Source: JAPUDQ01 sp964538665
GTDB lineage: Bacteria; Patescibacteriota; Saccharimonadia; Saccharimonadales; Saccharimonadaceae
Length of the DNA stretch: 29,545 nucleotides
Assembly (NCBI GenBank): GCA_964538665.1
Contig: CAZIEB010000007.1
Span: 1-29,545 of the forward strand
Direction of reading: 5' to 3'
The notes below the pieces were generated by a model. The model was not told the DNA's origin. It saw nothing but the letters and a program-made list of their open reading frames with translations, and made no database searches. The translations under genes were made by a program, and so were the position numbers. Positions 1-6,029 of this stretch are shown here, piece by piece (within the stretch, counting starts at the first letter, position 1; every line of letters begins with the position of its first letter).

Positions 1-362
<362 letters not shown>

Positions 363-1158
363 AAGCAATTGCTATGCTATAGAGTAATCTATAGCGAAAC
401 TGCGGCTTATAACGGTGAAGCCTTCGCATGAAGACTGGTTCGAGAATTGCAGTAAACGTTGGTCCGTTTTGCTATAATTCGCTTGAGGACCGTTATTTCA
501 TGAAAGGTAATACCGTGGGAAGTCGATCAGATATTGAGAAAGCATACATCGCAGGATTCCTCGATGGTGATGGCAGTATAATGTTGCAATTAAAACGACG
601 AACGGACACAGTCCGGGGCTATCGGTTTATGGCAACAGTCTGCTTTTATCAGGACTCCCGCCACGATGCACCGCTCTATTGGATACGAGATATCCTCAGA
701 GCGGGGTATGTATCGCAGAGAAACGATGGTATTTCGGAACTACGAATCAATGGATTTACACAAATCCACGACATTCTCACCGATCTCCAACTGTTTATTC
801 GCTTCAAACAGCTTCAAGCTGAGGCGATGATAACGGCTTGTCGTTTACTCGAACGAAACATGCGTACGCTTTCAAAACATGACATCATTGATGTAATTGA
901 CCTCGCACTGGTTATCCAGCGCGAAAATTACAAAGCTCATCGCAAGAAGAGCCGTGATGATATGTTAAAAATATGTGGTTTGACCCCGTAACGACTTGTT
1001 GATCTAGCACCACCGCTAGCCTCAACAGACGTACAGACCGTGTGAATCATTCCCAAGAGGATGACACGCACTGTATGTAACACGCCGCTACCCGAATCTT
1101 GTGTCGTGCAAGATGGGTAAAGATATAGTCTGCGCTCGTAGAAATACGGGAACAAGTG
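363..1158 (+). ncRNA. Group I self-splicing intron in 23S rRNA
   Basis: Removing 363-1158 restores the universal sequence CCTAGT|ACGAGAGGACC. By E. coli numbering the insertion falls between about U2656 and A2657, inside the sarcin-ricin loop. Seen group I hallmarks: the 5' exon ends in U, the intron ends in G (1158), two GCTA boxes (371-374, 376-379) could pair with exon TAGT giving a U.G pair at the splice site, a P2-like hairpin CTATAG-agtaat-CTATAG lies at 377-394, and an S-type element AAGATATAGTC is at 1120-1130. GACT at 993-996 can pair with AGTC at 1127-1130 as P7. It carries the homing endonuclease at 500-991, whose stop lies just before the P7 5' strand. Group I introns with LAGLIDADG ORFs in 23S rRNA are a reported trait of CPR bacteria. 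The subgroup is not assigned. Confidence 0.9.
500..991 (+). CDS. Intron-encoded LAGLIDADG homing endonuclease
   Basis: A 163-residue single-motif LAGLIDADG endonuclease. The motif reads AYIAGFLDGDGSI about 16 residues from the start; single-motif members dimerise and cut an intronless target to drive intron homing. C-terminal parts such as YWIRDIL and LVIQRENYKAHRKK look typical of bacterial rRNA-intron enzymes. I chose ATG 500 because a GAGGA Shine-Dalgarno-like box (485-489) lies 10 nt upstream, a TATAAT box is at 473-478, and the family as I know it starts a few residues before VGS. An in-frame ATG at 428 would add 24 residues overlapping the intron 5' structural region and is less likely. 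The gene lies wholly inside the group I intron. Its target is presumably the uninterrupted sarcin-ricin loop sequence. Confidence 0.9.
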   Translation: MKGNTVGSRSDIEKAYIAGFLDGDGSIMLQLKRRTDTVRGYRFMATVCFYQDSRHDAPLYWIRDILRAGYVSQRNDGISELRINGFTQIHDILTDLQLFIRFKQLQAEAMITACRLLERNMRTLSKHDIIDVIDLALVIQRENYKAHRKKSRDDMLKICGLTP

Positions 1159-1390
1159 ACGAGAGGACCGGGGCGGACGCACCTCTGGTGTATCGATTGT
1201 GGCCACCTGCTGCATTGTCGAGTAGCTATGTGCGGAGCAGATAAGCGCTGAAAGCATATTAAGCGCGAAACTGACCTCAAGATAAGATTTCCCTATGAGG
1301 ACACTGATAGACTAACAGTTTGATAGGCGCAAGGTGGAAGTATGGCAACATATGGAGCTGAAGCGTACTAATAGTCCCATCGCCTTTTTA
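1159..1390 (+). rRNA. rrl: 23S rRNA exon 2 (3' end)
   Basis: The exon starts with ACGAGAGGACCGG, the 3' half of the sarcin-ricin loop. It contains GCTGAAAGCATATTAAGCGC (1247-1266), equivalent to E. coli GCUGAAAGCAUCUAAGC, and ends near GAAGCGTACTAATAGTCCC (1361-1379). The exact 3' end is uncertain by about 10 nt. Confidence 0.93.
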
Positions 1391-1674
1391 TGAATCATGA
1401 TTTTTGCAACTTCCATATTGCAATAAATCATGGTTTTGACTGATGATTCGCTCATAACGAGTTATCACGAGACAGGTTTTGACTAGTATTCGGTAAGTAT
1501 CAAGCGTATACTGACCGTAGTTAATCTATTACAATTACGTACATTGAGAAAAAATGCATCGCATGGATGCCGATGATGCGCCAGAGGCGCAGAAGTTTGA
1601 TTCTTGATTCTTGATTCTAGATATTTCTAGCGTCGAGCATCTAGCGTCGAGCATCTGCGAGCCCGTGGCTCGCC
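1391..1674 (+). other. 23S-5S spacer with processing-type hairpins, no tRNA
   Basis: No gene or tRNA is seen. The spacer opens with a long imperfect hairpin (CATGATTT..TTGCAA / TTGCAAT.AAATCATG, about 1396-1433) that could be part of a 23S processing stem. Two perfect short hairpins follow: TGCGCC-aga-GGCGCA (1577-1591) and GCGAGCC-cgt-GGCTCGC (1657-1673), the latter directly before 5S. Between them lies a 7-nt-periodic repeat. Confidence 0.6.
1599..1654 (+). repeat. Heptanucleotide-periodic repeat (copy 1)
   Basis: GATTCTT, GATTCTT and GATTCTA follow one another at 1599-1619. The 7-nt register continues into two copies of the 14-mer CTAGCGTCGAGCAT (1627-1654). The ATTCTTG unit recurs inside recJ (28231-28251), and a related unit lies upstream of def. 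Confidence 0.8.
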
Positions 1675-1779
<105 letters not shown>

Positions 1780-1783
<4 letters not shown>

Positions 1784-1822
1784 TATGCATGAAACCACCC
1801 TGAAACGGGTGGTTTTTGCGTA
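1780..1822 (+). terminator. rRNA terminator within a 43-bp direct repeat (copy A)
   Basis: AAACCACCC-tgaa-GGGTGGTTTTT is a classical intrinsic terminator for the rRNA operon. The whole stretch 1780-1822, including the last bases of 5S, is repeated exactly at 4521-4563. Confidence 0.88.
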
Positions 1823-1833
1823 TCACGCGTATT

Positions 1834-1864
1834 TTTACAGGCTTTTATCACGTGATGGTACAAT
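1834..1864 (+). promoter_or_regulatory. Promoter of the 1873 gene, leaderless type
   Basis: TTTACA (1834-1839), 19-nt spacer, TACAAT (1859-1864). Only 8 nt separate the -10 box from ATG 1873, so the transcript should start at or just before the start codon. No Shine-Dalgarno box is present. Confidence 0.55.
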
Positions 1865-1872
1865 AAACAGTA

Positions 1873-2400
1873 ATGAATTATATTTATCACGGTGTTCCAC
1901 CTGAAGTACTCGGTATGAAGTTATTACCTTTGAATCTGCTCGAAAAAGAATCCCATGATCTATACGACGAGAAACGCTCAAAATACAAAGGTCGAGAAGA
2001 AGTATCACAGCGCAAAATTCCTGAGCTAGGTTGCACATGGGCTGATGTGGTGCAGTTATTGCCACTACACCCCCGCAAAGTGTTCGAAGCTCAGTTAGAC
2101 ATGAACGCAATCACTGAGATGCCAGATTATAAGTACTTTAAGATCCCGCTTTCGCAGCTTGATCCGAAACGTACGTTCGTCTATTTTAAGACGGCGCCAG
2201 GCGAGAAATATTCAAGCATACTGCCTATTGATCAAGTTGATTTCGATTCTATCCAAGAGGTCCCGCCGTCAACGCTTGTGTACTACTACATGTCCGCACA
2301 GGCTCAAACTCCGGTGTTCAATTACCAATTCATCCCGCATGTTTTATACAGAGGAGAAATAGATATATCCCAAACGGAAGTAATCACTATAAGTACTTAA
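1873..2400 (+). CDS. Conserved hypothetical protein, 175 aa
   Basis: A soluble protein without signal peptide or membrane segment. The N-terminus reads IYHGVPPEVLGMKLLPLN, followed by CTWADVVQLLPLHP around residues 54-67, a middle KYFKIPLSQLDPKRTFVYF, and a C-terminal FIPHVLYRGEIDIS. This resembles an uncharacterised bacterial family with the pattern (I)YH.VP...L.PLN...CLWNDV..L..VHP...HVLYKG..D, recalled from memory, and I assign no function. Codon use matches the AT-leaning host genes. It is monocistronic, expressed from its own near-leaderless promoter and closed by the terminator at 2462. It lies between a 43-bp duplicated 5S/terminator sequence (1780) and a diverged 5S-end copy (2443), so it may be an acquired module. 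Confidence 0.82.
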   Translation: MNYIYHGVPPEVLGMKLLPLNLLEKESHDLYDEKRSKYKGREEVSQRKIPELGCTWADVVQLLPLHPRKVFEAQLDMNAITEMPDYKYFKIPLSQLDPKRTFVYFKTAPGEKYSSILPIDQVDFDSIQEVPPSTLVYYYMSAQAQTPVFNYQFIPHVLYRGEIDISQTEVITIST

Positions 2401-2442
2401 CACGTATAAGCCAGTACGGTCGTTTCATACACAGGAAGCAAC

Positions 2443-2494
2443 CACGATGTCGAATTATAAACAGACTATCCGAAAGGGTAGTCTGTTTCTTTTT
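2443..2494 (+). terminator. 5S-end-like sequence plus intrinsic terminator
   Basis: CACGATGTCGAATTAT (2443-2458) differs by one base from the 3' end of the 5S gene (1771-1786). As at 5S, a terminator follows directly: AGACTATCC-gaaa-GGGTAGTCT and then TTTCTTTTT. Confidence 0.75.
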
Positions 2495-2505
2495 ATCTAT
2501 TTTTC

Positions 2506-2584
2506 GGGGTACCTCTTAAATGCTCAACACTTGAGAACATAAGAGGTACCCCGACCCCGATCCGCCGTAGCGGAAAGGGGTCGG
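2506..2584 (-). terminator. Two consecutive strong hairpins closing the GC-rich island
   Basis: GGGGTACCTCTTA (2506-2518) is perfectly inverted at 2540-2552, 13-bp arms with a 21-nt loop. Sharing two bases with it, CCGACCCC (2551-2558) pairs with GGGGTCGG (2577-2584), enclosing TCCGC-cgta-GCGGA. They lie just downstream of the reverse-strand gene at 2590 and could end its transcript or mark the island edge. There is no long U-tract, so the terminator call is tentative. Confidence 0.5.
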
Positions 2585-2589
2585 GTTGT

Positions 2590-3114
2590 TCACCTCACTG
2601 ATCTTGCCTCATCGGACCGCCACTGGCGGAGGTCGATGTGCAGGGCGGTCGAACCGTAGCCATCCACGACGTAGAGGGACGAGGCCCCCCGACCGTACGG
2701 GATGGTGTAGTCGAAGACCTTGGCTCGCATGACGCGACTGCTGGTGAGTCGCTTCTCCTTCTCGTCCCATGGGAGGACGGTGATGGAGAGCGATCCGTCT
2801 CGCGATCGGTCACTGGACTCCGGCTTGTACGAGTAGCTGCGCAGCATGCCGCGAAGCTTCTCGTGCTGGACCTGGTGGCCCATGCAGAGCCGAGACTCCT
2901 CCTCGATGGTCACGAGGTAGTCGAACTTCGCCACGTAGGCCTCCCACGACTCCCAGGGAGAGGCGTTGAAGGCCGGCGACGGCATCGGTCGCCAGTCACA
3001 ACAGGTGTCACCGTCGCAGTGGACGGTGATGTACTGCGTGATGGTGACTTCGCCGTAGGCGAACCTGCGGAGCAGGTGCTCGATCGGGTGGGTGAACGGG
3101 TTGTTGCTGGTCAT
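2590..3114 (-). CDS. GC-rich hypothetical protein, 174 aa, likely acquired
   Basis: I do not recognise the protein. It is soluble, with a Cys pair (DTCCDW), many aromatic and acidic residues, and an Arg-rich end. ATG 3114 is chosen because AAGGAGA lies about 6 nt upstream; an in-frame GTG at 3153 would add 13 residues and read through that box. Codon use is strikingly different from most neighbours: the first 20 codons all end in G or C, while the first 20 codons of the gene at 19331 have four. It is transcribed from a consensus AT-rich promoter (3327-3299), with a 14-codon leader ORF (3257-3213) and a GTGGGG..CCCCAC hairpin between the leader ORF and this gene. It is probably a transferred gene in a self-contained unit. 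Confidence 0.72.
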   Translation of the reverse strand: MTSNNPFTHPIEHLLRRFAYGEVTITQYITVHCDGDTCCDWRPMPSPAFNASPWESWEAYVAKFDYLVTIEEESRLCMGHQVQHEKLRGMLRSYSYKPESSDRSRDGSLSITVLPWDEKEKRLTSSRVMRAKVFDYTIPYGRGASSLYVVDGYGSTALHIDLRQWRSDEARSVR

Positions 3115-3212
3115 GAAGTCTCCTTCGAAGCTGATGTGGGGGATGAACCCCACGGCTTCTCGAGAGCATGACCTGATGCTACTGTGGGGGTGTTGTTTGG
3201 TCTGATCTAATG

Positions 3213-3257
3213 CTAGTCAGGTGTCAACAACGCCACGGTGGCAGACGTCCAGCGCAT
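3213..3257 (-). CDS. Leader peptide / small upstream ORF, 14 aa
   Basis: Reading MRWTSATVALLTPD then TAG, this short ORF has the strongest ribosome-binding site of the region (AAAGGAGGA, 3269-3261, four to five nt before the ATG). It lies in the 5' leader of the GC-rich gene and ends about 100 nt before it. The leader downstream contains a GTGGGG-ttcatc-CCCCAC hairpin that could sequester the next ribosome-binding region. A role in attenuation or translational coupling is inferred, not shown. Confidence 0.5.
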   Translation of the reverse strand: MRWTSATVALLTPD

Positions 3258-3298
3258 GAGTCCTCCTTTCATAGACGGGACCTGCGTGGATAAATTAT

Positions 3299-3327
3299 AT
3301 TATATCAAATTTACTATATATTGTCAA
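3299..3327 (-). promoter_or_regulatory. Consensus promoter for GC-rich island 1
   Basis: On the reverse strand TTGACA (3327-3322), exactly 17 nt, TATAAT (3304-3299). The leader ORF start is about 42 nt beyond the -10 box, so this transcript has a normal 5' leader with Shine-Dalgarno. Confidence 0.82.
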
Positions 3328-3350
3328 TGACGTTACTCTTAGTTTATAAT
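3321..3350 (+). promoter_or_regulatory. Promoter of the NadD-like gene
   Basis: TTGTCA (3321-3326), 18 nt, TATAAT (3345-3350). The -10 box is 10 nt before ATG 3361, giving a leader of only about 3-4 nt. The -35 box overlaps, on the opposite strand, the -35 of the divergent promoter, so the two polymerases should exclude each other. Confidence 0.75.
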
Positions 3351-3360
3351 ATTTACGAGC

Positions 3361-3948
3361 ATGAACAAAACAGTCATCGTCTACGGCGGAGCATTTAATC
3401 CTCCAACACGTGCGCATCAGACAATACTACAATCAGCGATTAATTATGTAGCCCCCATACATGGCGAGGTGTGGCTACTCCCAAGCGGTGAAAACAACAA
3501 AAAGAAAACAGGCCTCGATAGAAGCGTAAGGCTGAGATACCTTGAGGCGCTTATAGCCAGCGTCCAGTCGAACGGTGCCAAAGTTCGTATAGAATTACTC
3601 GAACTTGATGCTGATTATCGTACCGATAAAGTTGAGACCGTCGAGACCCTACAGGCAATGTATCCAGAAATAAGTTTCTTGTGGCTGTACGGCTCCGACT
3701 CTATGGAGACTATCAATGCTTGGGGTGGGGAATGGCTCAAGCAACATACTGATATCCTTGTTGCTGTACGGGATGAGAACTTCGATACTTCCAATCTGCC
3801 CGCTCGAACGAAAATTTTATCAACAGATACTGTAGGATTACCTAGCTCATCGTTCGTGAGAGATCAAATAAAAGATCACAGAGACTACAAGCCGTTTGTT
3901 CCCGATTTGGTTTATTCAGAGATTAACCCCGACGAGTATCGCTCGTAA
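3361..3948 (+). CDS. NadD-like nicotinate-nucleotide adenylyltransferase family protein
   Basis: A 195-residue cytidylyltransferase-like Rossmann protein. The N-terminal GGAFNPPTRAH corresponds to the family GG(S/T)FNPPHxGH nucleotide-binding motif, with the last H kept. LYGSDSMETINAW near residue 118 matches the FIxGxDxLxxLxxW region, and GLPSSSFVRDQI near residue 160 matches the C-terminal ISST.IR motif. Members transfer AMP from ATP to NaMN or NMN in NAD synthesis. TRAH in place of HxGH may point to another substrate, so no gene symbol is given. It is monocistronic with a near-leaderless promoter shared divergently with the GC-rich gene. The stop (TAA) is followed by about 150 nt before the next gene. 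Confidence 0.85.
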   Translation: MNKTVIVYGGAFNPPTRAHQTILQSAINYVAPIHGEVWLLPSGENNKKKTGLDRSVRLRYLEALIASVQSNGAKVRIELLELDADYRTDKVETVETLQAMYPEISFLWLYGSDSMETINAWGGEWLKQHTDILVAVRDENFDTSNLPARTKILSTDTVGLPSSSFVRDQIKDHRDYKPFVPDLVYSEINPDEYRS

Positions 3949-4069
3949 ATGCAAATCGACCGAGTGAGGATGGTTCGCCATTCAGGTGAAATCTGAATTA
4001 TATGCTATAGCGGGTGATCAAAATGTAAAGTAAACTTGACATTATTGTTACTTTCAGCTATTATTACGG

Positions 4070-4075
4070 TATAAT
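4070..4075 (+). promoter_or_regulatory. -10 box upstream of the membrane protein/XRE pair
   Basis: TATAAT at 4070-4075. A TTGACA at 4036-4041 is 28 nt away, too far for a normal -35; TTGTTA (4045-4050, 19 nt) is nearer. A GAAAGG box (4085-4090) precedes ATG 4098. Confidence 0.5.
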
Positions 4076-4097
4076 CAACTTTTTGAAAGGATATAGT

Positions 4098-4328
4098 ATG
4101 AGATTCTCAAAAAAGCCTGACGAGATGGAGAAGGCAATCAGCTACCAAGCGATGAAGATAACCTGGACTATCGTAAATGTTGCCTTTGTAACTCTGCTAG
4201 TGGTCGCCTTTGTAGCTAACACCGTCAACCCCGTGTCAGTAGCTTTTCTTCTGGTGGCTGAGGCTATTTATTTAGTGACTCAGTACGTTCTTCGCTACAA
4301 CATGACAAAAGACGGCCGTGAAGAATAA
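4098..4328 (+). CDS. Small two-helix membrane protein, 76 aa
   Basis: Hydrophilic N-terminus (MRFSKKPDEMEKAISYQAMK), two membrane segments (about residues 22-41 and 46-64) and a charged tail. Paired with, and overlapping by 11 nt, the XRE-type regulator that follows. Small membrane proteins next to compact XRE regulators with the NYNPSLELA-type ending are common in Firmicutes and other bacteria. The role is unknown, possibly stress sensing or immunity. ATG 4098 is chosen because GAAAGG stands 7 nt upstream; an in-frame TTG at 4083 lies before that box. Confidence 0.75.
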   Translation: MRFSKKPDEMEKAISYQAMKITWTIVNVAFVTLLVVAFVANTVNPVSVAFLLVAEAIYLVTQYVLRYNMTKDGREE

Positions 4329-4533
4329 GATCAAGATTATCCGAAAAGAAATGGGCTTGCGCCAAGATGATGTCGCAAAAGCAGTCGATGTATCTCGACA
4401 AACGATAATTGCAATCGAGACTGAAAGGTACAACCCATCGCTGGAGTTGGCCATGAAATTGGCCCGACTATTCGGTAAGCCTGTTGAGGAGATTTTTGAG
4501 TTGAGTGATGGGGAGGTGCAGAATTATGCATGA
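4318..4533 (+). CDS. XRE-family HTH transcriptional regulator, 71 aa
   Basis: A compact Cro/C1-type helix-turn-helix protein. RLRQDD-like LRQDDVAKAVDVSRQTIIAI (residues about 14-33) is the HTH, followed by ERYNPSLELAMKLARLFG and VEEIFEL, the usual ending of the YgzD/YozG-like short XRE regulators. The start is GTG 4318, eleven nt inside the membrane-protein gene, which implies translational coupling. The last codons (QNYA, stop) lie inside the 43-bp repeat shared with the 5S terminator, so the gene's 3' end may have been joined to that sequence by recombination. It probably controls its own operon. Confidence 0.88.
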   Translation: MKNKIKIIRKEMGLRQDDVAKAVDVSRQTIIAIETERYNPSLELAMKLARLFGKPVEEIFELSDGEVQNYA

Positions 4534-4563
4534 AACCACCCTGAAACGGGTGGTTTTTGCGTA
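4521..4563 (+). terminator. 43-bp direct repeat copy C with intrinsic terminator
   Basis: Identical over 43 bp to 1780-1822 (5S end plus terminator). Here it supplies the last codons and the stop of the XRE gene, and the terminator AAACCACCC-tgaa-GGGTGGTTTTT. Confidence 0.88.
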
Positions 4564-4619
4564 ATTTGGGACTGTTATATTCGTCATCGCAGTAGAATCG
4601 CCGCAGAACGGGTTGACTG

Positions 4620-5168
4620 TCAATGCAGCTCAAGCTTTGAACGAGCAATTATCACCACTGAGACCAGCTGTGTAGTCCCCATAAACACAAAGAGGGCCAC
4701 GAACCCGTACAATGTGAGTAACGTGCCTCCTATAAGCGCTGCGATACCTTGTAGGATGAAAAGACCGCCATCAAACACCGCCCATTGGCGTGTTTCGCGC
4801 TGGGTCGAGACAACTCGTGCATATACGGCGCGTAGGGTTGGCGTCAGGATACCGACGCCGATTGCGTGGATGACCTGTAGCATGAGCAAAGACGCAACAT
4901 CCCAGACGACGATATATAGAAACGTGCTCAGGGCTGCAATCGAGTAGCCCAGCAGTAGATTACGCTTGTACTGCTCTGGGCGAGAATGATTGGTGGTGGC
5001 AATCATGACGATGCCAGCTAGTATCAGATACAACGACCACGAAGCGCTCGCGATAAACGCTGAGCCGCCAATATCTCTGACAAACAGGGCATAGATTGGA
5101 CTCAATATACCGACACCGGCCATGTACATGTAGTTGGCGGTCAAAACAGAGAGGCGGAGCTTATTCAT
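4620..5168 (-). CDS. MFS-like membrane protein, half size, 182 aa
   Basis: Five to six hydrophobic segments with an MFS-like start (LTANYMYMAGVGILSPIYALFV) and an internal VIHAIGVGILTPTLRAVYAR loop reminiscent of the MFS N-terminal half. Typical MFS carriers have 12 helices and about 400 residues, so this is a half transporter, a truncated remnant or a dimerising form. No second half follows downstream. ATG 5168 overlaps the TrmB-like gene stop (ATGAATAA), which implies coupled translation; the longer frame to 5276 would lie inside the TrmB gene. The reverse-strand operon is TrmB-like regulator then transporter. The substrate is unknown. Confidence 0.75.
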   Translation of the reverse strand: MNKLRLSVLTANYMYMAGVGILSPIYALFVRDIGGSAFIASASWSLYLILAGIVMIATTNHSRPEQYKRNLLLGYSIAALSTFLYIVVWDVASLLMLQVIHAIGVGILTPTLRAVYARVVSTQRETRQWAVFDGGLFILQGIAALIGGTLLTLYGFVALFVFMGTTQLVSVVIIARSKLELH

Positions 5169-5916
5169 CGATGCAGCTAATTTCGTGGCCGTTGCCCCAC
5201 ATCTGCATAAATATCGTGCGCATAGTGGCAGTGAATCGGCTATTTGTGATAACGGTGATGATGATTTCTGGATCATAGGTCGTAAAAACGGTGTTGTCTT
5301 CGTAGAGGATTATTTCACTATCAAAAGGCTGCTCTCCGATAAATCTTGTCTTGAAGCCGCGTTCATCGAAGAGTCTAGCTACGGCATCACGATGTGGGCC
5401 GTCATGGTAGAGCGCATACGTCTGGACGCCGTTTTTTTTGCGCTGCTCGATGAGATCGGTGAACGATTTACGAATTTTTTCATCTGTCGGCGCGTCACCA
5501 GCAATCAGGTGTACATCTGTTGCAGAGTTTGCCATGTCACGTAGCAGTCGTTCGAGACCATCCTCTCCGGTCATGTAGAGAACGCCTGGTTTGTCGAGAG
5601 ACAACGAGTACTGCGACCTGATGGCTGGCATGATGCTGCCGAGCGATACCGCAGTACGTTTGAGCTCTGCTTGCTTCTCTTGGAGCAGTTTGTGTAGTGC
5701 TTGCGGTTCGGTCAGGGTAAAGCGCTTGACCGGGCTATCGTCTGAGGCTACCAATTTCATATCTACGAGGCGATCTAGCATCCGATATACGTTCGTTCGG
5801 GTGATCCCTGTTGTTTCTGACAACTCCTGGGCTGTCATTTTTGGCTTATTGAGTAGAGATAGGTAGATTTCAACTTCTTTATCGGCAAGTCCGATTTGTC
5901 GTAATATTTCTTCCAT
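5161..5916 (-). CDS. TrmB-family transcriptional regulator
   Basis: A 251-residue protein. The N-terminal winged helix (LRQIGLADKEVEIYLSLLNK, then TAQELSETTGITRTNVYRML) is typical TrmB, a mid coiled segment follows, and the C-terminal half has VHLIAGDAP, EQRKKNGVQTYALYH and SEIILYEDNTVFTTYDPE, resembling the PLD-like effector domain of TrmB proteins. In archaea such proteins sense sugars; here the ligand is unknown. Start ATG 5916. Upstream, two palindromes (5931-5945, 5952-5968) could be its operators. Cotranscribed with the half-size MFS protein. Confidence 0.88.
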   Translation of the reverse strand: MEEILRQIGLADKEVEIYLSLLNKPKMTAQELSETTGITRTNVYRMLDRLVDMKLVASDDSPVKRFTLTEPQALHKLLQEKQAELKRTAVSLGSIMPAIRSQYSLSLDKPGVLYMTGEDGLERLLRDMANSATDVHLIAGDAPTDEKIRKSFTDLIEQRKKNGVQTYALYHDGPHRDAVARLFDERGFKTRFIGEQPFDSEIILYEDNTVFTTYDPEIIITVITNSRFTATMRTIFMQMWGNGHEISCIDE

Positions 5917-5930
5917 AAATCCATTTTAAC

Positions 5931-5968
5931 ATAAATGTCATTTATATAATTACAGATTTTATATCTGT
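5931..5968. promoter_or_regulatory. Two palindromic operator candidates upstream of the TrmB-like gene
   Basis: ATAAATG-t-CATTTAT (5931-5945) and ACAGAT-tttat-ATCTGT (5952-5968) are perfect inverted repeats between the divergent TrmB-like gene and the orphan gene at 6030. The first contains ATGTCATT, also present as a perfect palindrome at 7606-7628. Confidence 0.6.
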
Positions 5969-5993
5969 TAAAGGCCCATAAGTATCAGGATTA

Positions 5994-6022
5994 TTGACAA
6001 AAATACATAAAAATGATAAATT
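5994..6022 (+). promoter_or_regulatory. Promoter of the orphan gene at 6030, leaderless
   Basis: TTGACA (5994-5999), 17 nt, TAAATT (6017-6022). Seven nt then separate the -10 from ATG 6030, so the mRNA should begin at the start codon. Confidence 0.78.
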
Positions 6023-6029
6023 ATGCATT

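Noticed and set aside
428..499. Longer start for the homing endonuclease
   Set aside because: In frame and preceded by a weak GGTGAAG, but it overlaps the intron core and extends beyond the usual family start; kept only as an alternative.
937..1280. Reverse-strand frames over the intron end and 23S exon 2
   Set aside because: They run through the intron core and rRNA exon; no ribosome-binding site or protein-like composition.
1599..1654. CRISPR-like array in the rRNA spacer
   Set aside because: Units are 7 or 14 nt without spacers; a short tandem repeat, not CRISPR. No cas gene is in the window.
1391..1674. tRNA between 23S and 5S
   Set aside because: No TTCRANYC arm or acceptor stem with plausible spacing; the hairpins are too short.
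2638..3171. Forward 177-codon frame opposite the GC-rich gene
   Set aside because: Low-complexity Val/Arg/Gly product typical of antisense frames in GC-rich genes; the reverse frame has promoter, leader ORF and Shine-Dalgarno.
4036..4041. TTGACA as the -35 for the membrane protein/XRE pair
   Set aside because: It is 28 nt from the TATAAT box, too far for a sigma-70-type promoter.
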